Of a DNA stretch of 64,000 bases, positions 57,834 to 64,000 are shown in pieces. Each line of letters starts with the position of its first letter. The stretch's first letter is position 1. The notes under the pieces are model-generated. The model ran no database searches. It was not told the origin of the DNA and was given only the letters and a program-made list of their open reading frames with translations. This DNA is from an uncultured Allomuricauda sp. (GTDB lineage: Bacteria > Bacteroidota > Bacteroidia > Flavobacteriales > Flavobacteriaceae): the NCBI RefSeq assembly GCF_947501165.1, contig NZ_CANMUU010000001.1:806001-870000 (forward strand). Reading direction: 5' to 3'. A program made the translations under genes and the position numbers.

Positions 57834-58413
57834 TTTCTTTTAAAAACGCCAATTGCAGTACCAGATTAATAGGTTGTTCGGCTTTGTTTTTGCTTGAAAA
57901 ATGAACATGCCCCTCTTTACGTAAATCCAAACCAGACAGCTCCATTTTCCCATGAAAACCTAAATGTTCCAATACCTGATTTTTGAGAAAAGCTTCGTCT
58001 AGACCGTTGTCAGTCAAAAAACAAAGTAGCTTCTTTCGGTTTACAAAGGTGATGTTGCAAGCTGTAAAGCTGTCATTTTCTTTTTGGATATTAGTAACCA
58101 ACGCATACATATGGGTTTTCTTTTCGCTATCAAATAACCAACCGTGTTTTAGGGTTTCGTTCTTGGTGTAGAAGAGCTCAAAAGCAAAAGTGGGCAAATT
58201 TTTATTGAGGTAATCCAACTGTGCTTTTTCGTCTACAAAGTAGACTTCACCTGTCTTTTTGTGGGTGAGGATGAGGTCAATCCCACTCAATTGCTGCTCC
58301 AGACTATGCGCGCGCTTAAAATCATACATTTTTAAATGTATGCGATAATAGGAATCCAATAAGGGGGTTAGTCTTTTCTCTTGGGCTAGATCAGTTTTGA
58401 AGTTGCTTTTCAA
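57808..58413 (-). CDS. Putative type II restriction endonuclease (PD-(D/E)xK-like)
   Basis: A 201-residue protein of no family known to me. It begins with TTG 58413, inside the 3' end of the cytosine methyltransferase gene (23-nt overlap). Residues 38-63 show a nuclease-like layout: E39, D46 in SGIDLIL, a turn with THKKTGEVYF, then D61-E62-K63 in FVDEKAQ, which fits the D...(D/E)xK active site in consecutive beta strands. Position directly after and coupled to a C5 methyltransferase is the classic arrangement of a type II restriction-modification system. The catalytic role is inference from motif and context. Confidence 0.6.
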   Translation of the reverse strand: MKSNFKTDLAQEKRLTPLLDSYYRIHLKMYDFKRAHSLEQQLSGIDLILTHKKTGEVYFVDEKAQLDYLNKNLPTFAFELFYTKNETLKHGWLFDSEKKTHMYALVTNIQKENDSFTACNITFVNRKKLLCFLTDNGLDEAFLKNQVLEHLGFHGKMELSGLDLRKEGHVHFSSKNKAEQPINLVLQLAFLKEIRVARRFV

Positions 58414-59635
58414 GGGTTTTTATTTTCTGGAACAGGGCATTGCCCAGTTTTTCCACAACCCCAACCACCAAGGCATTGCCCATAAAAAAGGCTCTTTTAG
58501 TGTTGGAAATGCCTTCCAATTGCGTGTGATTGTCGGGAAATTGGTTCAACCGTTCCAATTCAACAGGAGTAAGTCTTCGCAATCCTGAAGAGGTTTGGAC
58601 TACGTGTTTAAACCGGGACGGAGACTTTCCGCCTTCACCGGTTATTATGGTTCTGGAAGGTTGATCAAGCGCATCTGGGAAAACCATGCTTCCCTCGCTA
58701 TAATGGTAGGCAAAACCTTCTTTGGTCTTGCGAGTTTCTTTTTTAGCACCCTTTAGGTATTCCCATTTAGGGATGTCGTCTTCAGGGATGTAAAATTCAG
58801 GGTCGGGCTGTTGATGTTCTAAAATATCCGAAAGCACAATCCTATTTCCGCTATAATCTGGAACGGTGCTTATTGTATGTACTTCATTCTTGAAACAGAT
58901 GCCGGAATTTTGAAAAGGGGAAAGCCCTTGGCCTAAATTGAAGGAGTTGGAGAGGGAGACCAAATCATTGTCCAAAGTAAAAGATTTGAGGGCTCCTTTT
59001 TGTTTTACAGGAAACGAAGAAGTCACGCTCCCACATTCCAAAAGCCATTCTTTTGGGTTTTGTCGGATGAACTGCTCATAAACTGAAGTGGATATATGAT
59101 ACCCCATAAAAAAAACCCGCCTCCGGCGTTGTGGCATTCCATACTCAGCGGCATTGATTACCCGCCATTCTACGGCATAGCCTAAATCGTTAAGGCTTTT
59201 CAGCATAAGAGCAAAGTCTCGCCCTCTTTGAGCAGAAGGGGACTTAAGCAAGCGGTCCACATTTTCAAAAAGTAGGTATTTTGGTTTGCTTTTCTTTTCG
59301 GAAAGGATACGATGGATGGACCACCATAAGACCCCTTTTTTCCCGATAAGGCCTTTAGAGTTTTTCAATGTAGTCGCCACAGAATAGTCCTGACACGGGA
59401 ATCCTCCCACTAAAACGTCATGGTCAGGGATTTCGGTAGTGGGAACTTCTTCAATGTTGATATTGGAATGATTATCTGACCCAAAACGGGCCTCATAAAC
59501 CATTGAAGCGTGTTGCATTTTGGTGGAAGGCTCCCACTGATTGCTCCATACCACATCGAAGCGTCCGGTATTTTCCAGACCCAATCGAAATCCGCCAACC
59601 CCTGCAAAAAGTTCACAAACCTTCAATTTTCGCAT
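58391..59635 (-). CDS. DNA (cytosine-5)-methyltransferase
   Basis: I choose ATG 59635 (MRKLKVCELFAGVGGFRLG); the frame opens with a TTG at 59641. About 414 residues. C5-methyltransferase motifs appear in order: I (ELFAGVGGFRLGLE), IV (GGFPCQDYSVA with the catalytic Cys), VI (FENVDRLL), VIII (QRRRRVFFMGY), a target recognition region at about 200-330, IX (PSRTIITGEGG) and X (FFMGNALVVGVVEKLG). It methylates cytosine in a specific site that cannot be read from sequence. It overlaps the downstream putative endonuclease by 23 nt. Confidence 0.95.
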   Translation of the reverse strand: MRKLKVCELFAGVGGFRLGLENTGRFDVVWSNQWEPSTKMQHASMVYEARFGSDNHSNINIEEVPTTEIPDHDVLVGGFPCQDYSVATTLKNSKGLIGKKGVLWWSIHRILSEKKSKPKYLLFENVDRLLKSPSAQRGRDFALMLKSLNDLGYAVEWRVINAAEYGMPQRRRRVFFMGYHISTSVYEQFIRQNPKEWLLECGSVTSSFPVKQKGALKSFTLDNDLVSLSNSFNLGQGLSPFQNSGICFKNEVHTISTVPDYSGNRIVLSDILEHQQPDPEFYIPEDDIPKWEYLKGAKKETRKTKEGFAYHYSEGSMVFPDALDQPSRTIITGEGGKSPSRFKHVVQTSSGLRRLTPVELERLNQFPDNHTQLEGISNTKRAFFMGNALVVGVVEKLGNALFQKIKTLEKQLQN

Positions 59636-59709
59636 TTTCAAAAGTAGCGTTTGTGGCTAAATTATGAGCGGGAACCAAAAGCGAACTTTTTAACAGGATA
59701 CATATTAAT

Positions 59710-61128
59710 CTATCTTTTAAAAGTTTTAATGGCTTTTAGAACATCCTCCTTATCCTGCTGAAGGTTTTGGGCAACGCTTCTAAAAAAGGATTGGCGGTCT
59801 TCTGGATAATTTAGGTCGTAATGGGGAGGAATACCGATTGACTCATAGCAAACACCATCCATGTCATAATAAACTTCGTTTGAAATTGCGAACGACCATC
59901 CGTTGGGGAGAGGCTTTTCCAAAGCATCGGATAAAGCCCCTTGAGTTCGGGAACCTATACGGGTAATTTGAGGTAGTACTTTTGAGGCCATCACAAAAAA
60001 ATCTGTGGCACTGGCCGATTGTTGTGAAGTAAGCAAAAACACCGGTTTTAGATAGGGATTTTCAGAAGGTTCCATATTTATGGAAATCTCTGGGGTAAAC
60101 CCTTTTTCAGTTTTGGTTTTTTTAGTGGCTACTTTTCTTTGTTGGTCGTTGAACTGCTTCAATATTTCAAGACTTACCACATCTTGTCCTCCGCCATTAA
60201 AGCGCAAATCTAGGATAAGCGAATCCGTTTCTTGCAGGTCTTGCATAGCTCTATTTATGACTTTAGAGACACCAATTCGCTCTTTCTCAATGTACTCTGC
60301 TTCGTTCATTTGGGTAAAAGCATCTACATAGGTGCTTATATATCCATTTTTCTGCACCAAAGAATCAGGTAGATCTAGGTCTGCATATAACCACATGCTT
60401 TTCACGTGGATATATCCCATATTTCCATTCAGTTTGCCCCAACTGATAATGGGAGAGTCAACAGTAAAATCTTCTTCAAGGAAAGTGTCTGAAACTAGTT
60501 TAGCCATTTGAAAGTCCCCATATTCAGGAAATTCATCCTCTTCCGTTTCGGATTCGGTCTCATTTTCCAAAGAAAATACTTGTTCATAAACTTCATCTGA
60601 GGGCTCAACGTACCCATGATTGTCCTTGAGAGCGGTCATAATTTCTTCCATCACCAGATAAAGGTCCAGATTTGTGGTTGTTCTGGAAATTTTGTTTCGG
60701 TTGGTTGTATATAAGCTATCCCAATTTATTTGATTGTCCTCAAAATAGGCGTAGTTGTTTTTGATAGCTTCCGCATATACTTCAAAATTATAAATAGGGT
60801 CTTTTTTCTTGTAATCTGATAAAAGTTCAGTACATATATCCGGCATTTTATCCAATCGGATATATTCATAAATCCCAGTACCCTTTAGTTGTACCAAAGT
60901 ATCATTTCTTAATGTCAGGTTATTTCCAAAAGAAGTAATGCTTCCTTCCTGAAGAGGCAGGCAAGAGATGGGGGAGGTGTCGTAAAAAGAAAAGGAATCT
61001 TTACCTATATCAAGAATTCTTCCATAGCCAATAGCTTGCCAAACCCCTTCTTTACTTTGGGGCGTGGATTTTTCGTTCTTGCACGAGAAAAGAAAAAGAA
61101 TACAAGTAAATACTATAAGATGCCGCAT
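59710..61128 (-). CDS. S41 family (C-terminal processing) peptidase, lipoprotein
   Basis: A 472-residue protein with lipoprotein signal (MRHLIVFTCILFLFSCKN; Cys 16). The catalytic core is at the C-terminus: DSLILDLRFNGGGQD, the nucleophile Ser in TSQQSASATDFFVMAS, and TQGALSDALEKPLPNGWSFA. This matches tail-specific protease-like S41 enzymes. The segment before it has no PDZ domain that I can recognise. It acts in the periplasm or at the outer membrane; substrate is unknown. Confidence 0.87.
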   Translation of the reverse strand: MRHLIVFTCILFLFSCKNEKSTPQSKEGVWQAIGYGRILDIGKDSFSFYDTSPISCLPLQEGSITSFGNNLTLRNDTLVQLKGTGIYEYIRLDKMPDICTELLSDYKKKDPIYNFEVYAEAIKNNYAYFEDNQINWDSLYTTNRNKISRTTTNLDLYLVMEEIMTALKDNHGYVEPSDEVYEQVFSLENETESETEEDEFPEYGDFQMAKLVSDTFLEEDFTVDSPIISWGKLNGNMGYIHVKSMWLYADLDLPDSLVQKNGYISTYVDAFTQMNEAEYIEKERIGVSKVINRAMQDLQETDSLILDLRFNGGGQDVVSLEILKQFNDQQRKVATKKTKTEKGFTPEISINMEPSENPYLKPVFLLTSQQSASATDFFVMASKVLPQITRIGSRTQGALSDALEKPLPNGWSFAISNEVYYDMDGVCYESIGIPPHYDLNYPEDRQSFFRSVAQNLQQDKEDVLKAIKTFKR

Positions 61129-61200
61129 TGTTTTGAGAGTTTGAATAAAAGATTAGTTCAAATTTCAATTGTTACAGCTTCTTTGTTGTTTCAAGGAACT

Positions 61201-61554
61201 CTAGTTGGATATTTCCTCCACAAATATGGGCTCTTTTCCATTTTCAAAAATTAGAATGGCGGCCGTAGTTGTTAGTGCTGCACCCCCTAACAGCTTTACT
61301 GCGGAAACTTTCTTTCGCTCTACAGATTCAATTTGGTCTCTTGGGATTTTGATGGAGTTTTGGTTAATGTCAAATAGAAAGTAATCAGAATAAACTTTTT
61401 TACATTTTGCCTCAATAAGCTTGCCTTCTACCAATTGAAAACTATACAGTTTACCTTCTTTAATATCTTCAGTTCCTATAGACTTGTAGGTATAACAACT
61501 TAGGAAAAGAAGAGGGAAAAGCACACAAAATAGAAGGCGGTTTTTCAATAACAT
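61201..61554 (-). CDS. Hypothetical small lipoprotein
   Basis: I choose ATG 61554 (MLLKNRLLFCVLFPLLFLSCYTYK), which gives a lipoprotein signal with Cys 20; the frame extends to 61605. The mature part is about 95 residues: strand-rich (YSFQLVEGKLIEAKCKKVYSDYFLFDI), then SIKIPRDQIESVERKKVSAVK and a hydrophobic C-terminal helix (LLGGAALTTTAAILIF). Similar bacteroidal proteins carry an 'I..d.I..v..rk.s..kt' pattern, but I do not know a function. Confidence 0.65.
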   Translation of the reverse strand: MLLKNRLLFCVLFPLLFLSCYTYKSIGTEDIKEGKLYSFQLVEGKLIEAKCKKVYSDYFLFDINQNSIKIPRDQIESVERKKVSAVKLLGGAALTTTAAILIFENGKEPIFVEEISN

Positions 61555-61650
61555 TAGTTTTAGAGTGAAAATACAAATAGTTTTCAAAAAGGGCTTTATA
61601 GTCAAAATTAGATGATCAGCCCCACTATAAATGTTATCGTTTCCGCTAAA

Positions 61651-62100
61651 TCAATGCGCAGTTTTATTTTTATAGTGGGCGTAAAAACTGGTGATAATGG
61701 CCAGTGAAGAAAATATTGTCATCACAGTACCGGGCATAAATTTTACGAATCCTCCCAAATCCATGAACAAGAAGTAGCCCAAATCTGCCAATCCTCCGGT
61801 AATTGCAGCTAAAAATATGGCATTTTTGTTTCCTTTCCAGATGTAAAAGGCACAGATTAAGGTGACAAGCCCAATCCAAAACAAGTTGAATCCATGTTGA
61901 CCAATGATTGCGCCTGCCGCTTTTGGGTAGTCCATTTCTAGGGTTTCGGGCTCTATGGCATCAGCAATTCCGCTGATTGAGGCCACAATGTCATCAGTTA
62001 GCACACCTTTCATGGTCATTATTCCGGCAAAAATGTGCACCAAGCCCCAAATGACCCATAAGATTGCTGATGTTTTTAAAAGAAGGGATATTTTTTTCAT
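61651..62100 (-). CDS. Hypothetical four-helix membrane protein
   Basis: I choose ATG 62100 (MKKISLLLKTSAILWVIWG); the frame opens with a TTG at 62127. About 149 residues with four membrane helices (SAILWVIWGLVHIFAGIMTM; HGFNLFWIGLVTLICAFYIW; FLAAITGGLADLGYFLFM; MPGTVMTIFSSLAIITSFYA). The family is not recognised. It follows the CRP-family gene on the same strand after 83 nt and may be its target (inference). Confidence 0.65.
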   Translation of the reverse strand: MKKISLLLKTSAILWVIWGLVHIFAGIMTMKGVLTDDIVASISGIADAIEPETLEMDYPKAAGAIIGQHGFNLFWIGLVTLICAFYIWKGNKNAIFLAAITGGLADLGYFLFMDLGGFVKFMPGTVMTIFSSLAIITSFYAHYKNKTAH

Positions 62101-62183
62101 GGAAATTGATATTAGGATTTTGCTCAATATCCCATTTACGCATCAAGAATCCATTAATCTACATTAAGAAATGAGAGGCGGAT

Positions 62184-62648
62184 TTATTTGTAACGCTCTC
62201 GTTTAATTTTGCTCAAAGTTTCTGGAGCGATTCCTAAGTATGAGGCTATCATTTTTTGTGGGACACGTTGAATGATATCTGGATAGGTCTTCTCAAAATG
62301 TTCAAAGCGTTCAATGGCTGAAGCACTCATGAGCATTATGATTCGTTTTTGCAAAACAGAAAGGCGTTTGAGAAAGGCGCCAACATTTTGTGCTTCTCGT
62401 TTAATATCTTTTTGTAAAACCCAAACATCGGATTCTTCCAAGGCATCAATGTAAAGCTCGCAGGGAACATCTTTAGGTAGGTTATCGCCAACAGTCCAGT
62501 TTTCATGGGCAAACATAAAAATGTGTTCTTTTCCTTTTTCATCTAAGGTATAGCTTCGCAAAAGCCCCGAAACCACATGATAGACCTTGCTGTCAAGTTC
62601 CCCTCTTCTTTGAAGTATTTCTCCCTTCTTTACATGGATTCGCTTCAT
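62184..62648 (-). CDS. Crp/Fnr family transcriptional regulator
   Basis: A 154-residue regulator: N-terminal cyclic-nucleotide-binding fold (KKGEILQRRGELDSKVYHVVSGLLRSY) and a C-terminal helix-turn-helix (KMIASYLGIAPETLSKIKRERYK). Bacteroidota members are usually about 190 residues, so the first 25-35 residues of the sensor fold are missing. The ATG overlaps the stop of the upstream gene (ATGA), which argues that this is the real start. The ligand cannot be told. Confidence 0.85.
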   Translation of the reverse strand: MKRIHVKKGEILQRRGELDSKVYHVVSGLLRSYTLDEKGKEHIFMFAHENWTVGDNLPKDVPCELYIDALEESDVWVLQKDIKREAQNVGAFLKRLSVLQKRIIMLMSASAIERFEHFEKTYPDIIQRVPQKMIASYLGIAPETLSKIKRERYK

Positions 62649-63070
62649 CTGGATTTCTGTTTGCCTACTGCTGCAAAATCACGTTCCATGCTTCCTAAAG
62701 AAGGCTTGGTAAAAATCATATACAAAATAAGAAACAAGCCAATTATCAAAAGCTCTTTCTTTAGAAAGAGAATCAAAAATGCAGCACCTTCAAGTATGGC
62801 CCAACGTATAATGCATGCTGTTTGATAGGCACTGACTCTTTCTTCCATTTTTAACTTTGAATCTACAGCTTTCAATTGTTGTCTGTAAACTATGTTTCCC
62901 AAAAAAATGGCAGAAACACCTAAAAAAAGATAGATTAGGGTGTTGACATCTATTTTTGGAACGTTCATGAATTCTAGGGTTTGTAACTCTCCCAGAAAAA
63001 AATAGGCGAAGGTTATCCCAACACATAGTCCAATATGTACGATTTTGATTGGTTTCAGCTTTTCGTCCAT
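62645..63070 (-). CDS. Hypothetical four-helix membrane protein upstream of the CRP-family gene
   Basis: A 141-residue protein with about four membrane helices (IVHIGLCVGITFAYFFLG; LIYLFLGVSAIFLGNIVY; ACIIRWAILEGAAFLILFL; LLIIGLFLILYMIF) and a RWAILEGAAF segment found in small Bacteroidota membrane proteins of unknown role. Its stop overlaps the CRP-family start by 4 nt, so the two are translationally coupled. Confidence 0.7.
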   Translation of the reverse strand: MDEKLKPIKIVHIGLCVGITFAYFFLGELQTLEFMNVPKIDVNTLIYLFLGVSAIFLGNIVYRQQLKAVDSKLKMEERVSAYQTACIIRWAILEGAAFLILFLKKELLIIGLFLILYMIFTKPSLGSMERDFAAVGKQKSR

Positions 63071-63198
63071 ATTATTTGTTGATACTTGTTAGTAGGTAAG
63101 TTACGCTTTCTGATGAGTTTGGTTTTTGTAGTCTTTAGGGTCAAATTTCTTACCTTAAGAAAATTACACGCATTAATCGCAACATTAAACCATCAGAA

Positions 63199-63729
63199 AT
63201 GAAAAAGTTTAAAGTCACAATTATCCTGGTCTTCACAGCGGTTTCCGTTCAATCACAAGAACCCGCTAAAGCAAATCCAAAAGATGTTGCATCCATAGAT
63301 GCCATAATCCCTGCAGTATATGATGTTATTTCCGGCCCGGCAGGTGAAAAAAGGGACTGGGATAGAATGCGCAGTTTGTTTATTCCCGAAGCAGTGTTGA
63401 TACCATCGGGGCAAAACCCGCAAACTGGGGACGTGGGATATAGATATTGGGGTTTGGATGATTATATCAATAAGGCAGGAAGCAATCTAGAAAAGGATGG
63501 TTTTTTTGAAGTGGAAGTGGCCAGAAGGGTCGAACAATATGGAACTATTGCCCATGTATTTTCCACATATGAATCTCGCCGAAATCAGGATGATGATAAG
63601 CCATTTACCCGGGGCATTAATAGTATTCAATTACTAAAAGGCAGGGACCGATGGTATATTGTTAGCATTTTCTGGATGGGTGAGAGTCCGGAATATCCAA
63701 TACCCGAATCCTATCTCATTGGCGGGTAA
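63199..63729 (+). CDS. Exported NTF2/SnoaL-like protein
   Basis: A 176-residue protein with a signal peptide (MKKFKVTIILVFTAVSVQSQ). The mature part has the NTF2-like pattern: an N-terminal helix (IDAIIPAVYDVISGPAG), KRDWDRMRSLFIPEAVLIPSG, a middle helix (GLDDYINKAGSNL) and strands ending in GINSIQLLKGRDRWYIVSIFWM. Such folds bind small ligands or are enzymes. Function is unknown. It stands alone on the plus strand. Confidence 0.75.
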   Translation: MKKFKVTIILVFTAVSVQSQEPAKANPKDVASIDAIIPAVYDVISGPAGEKRDWDRMRSLFIPEAVLIPSGQNPQTGDVGYRYWGLDDYINKAGSNLEKDGFFEVEVARRVEQYGTIAHVFSTYESRRNQDDDKPFTRGINSIQLLKGRDRWYIVSIFWMGESPEYPIPESYLIGG

Positions 63730-63762
63730 AGCATTCACTCTTGAAAAGTAAAACACAAAACA

Positions 63763-64000
63763 TTATCTAGTAAAATCATCAATTTCTTTAAAAATATCTA
63801 CAGAAACACGATGACCCAATTTATGCATAGATTCCATTTTTGTTTTATTGTTGCCTTTCCAAAAATTCTTCCAGTCTTCTAAAGAATCCCAGCGGGCCAC
63901 TGTTTTTATCTCTTTGGTATCGTTGTCATTTTGAATCATAAAGCTCCCTCTGGCACCCTTTACCTGTTCATGGATTGTATTGGTAGTCTTTTTCCATGTC
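63763..64000 (-). CDS. Antibiotic biosynthesis monooxygenase (ABM)-like protein, 5' end cut
   Basis: The minus-strand frame is open from the right edge to TAA at 63763-63765. It reads ...GARGSFMIQNDNDTKEIKT, then VARWDSLEDWKNFW and a Lys-rich helix ending KEIDDFTR. The VARWDSLEDWKNFW pattern is typical of the ABM-like dimeric alpha-beta barrel. The start is outside the window, so a full call is not possible. Confidence 0.55.
   Translation of the reverse strand, partial: TWKKTTNTIHEQVKGARGSFMIQNDNDTKEIKTVARWDSLEDWKNFWKGNNKTKMESMHKLGHRVSVDIFKEIDDFTR

Noticed and set aside
60399-60416. CACGTG core within TTTTCACGTGGATA in the S41 peptidase gene
   Set aside because: Only the central bases match; about six mismatches to the 16-bp parS-type sequence.

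Overview
The window looks like a chromosomal segment of a marine-type Flavobacteriaceae bacterium (Bacteroidota, perhaps near Muricauda/Allomuricauda; the genus is inference). Support comes from AT-rich DNA, TAnnTTTG-type -7 promoter elements, few Shine-Dalgarno sites, type IX secretion (T9SS) sorting domains, PorP/SprF outer-membrane proteins, and lineage-typical families (DUF4175, DUF4837, GH3-like, head-GIN). I see no prophage, insertion sequence or CRISPR array.

Layout. 1-3.6 kb (minus strand) is the end of a surface-polysaccharide locus: a partial flippase, a WlbA/WbpB-type sugar dehydrogenase, a WlbB/WbpD-type N-acetyltransferase and a Wzz-like protein. 3.6-7.7 kb holds a DUF6909-like protein, a GH3-like adenylating enzyme and an M23 peptidase. 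7.9-10.8 kb has tatA, a PorE-like OmpA protein and a 56-residue membrane protein. 10.9-14.8 kb carries DUF4837, an MltD-like transglycosylase and pgk. 14.9-18.6 kb has holB, DoxX, an OmpH/Skp-like protein, a methyltransferase and a lipoprotein. 18.7-24.4 kb is DUF4175-ybeY-mnmG, with two perfect 16-bp parS-type palindromes bracketing mnmG. 24.4-30 kb has an AlkB-type monooxygenase, gltX, an SPFH protein and glnS. 30.3-49.9 kb is a sprC-sprD-sprB-sprF-type gliding operon whose SprB-like adhesin has 4765 residues. Then follow folB, two tRNA-Cys genes (one with C33), LysE, a head-GIN protein and rnr. A 594-bp AT-rich gap with DnaA-box-like sites separates rnr from rpiB and is my candidate oriC. 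54.7-64 kb is mixed: rpiB, a CDF transporter, two GNATs, SRPBCC, a candidate type II restriction-modification pair, an S41 peptidase, a small CRP-family operon and ends of other genes.

How it fits together. The gliding operon encodes a huge secreted adhesin together with outer-membrane partners of the kind needed to export and anchor T9SS type B cargo; the PorE-like protein at 8.3 kb may link the same machinery to the cell wall. The parS pair and the oriC-like gap lie about 34-36 kb apart, as expected if this window covers the replication origin and its centromere. The most notable items are this origin/centromere pairing, the C33 tRNA-Cys, the giant adhesin with an embedded jelly-roll-like module, and the compact restriction-modification pair.
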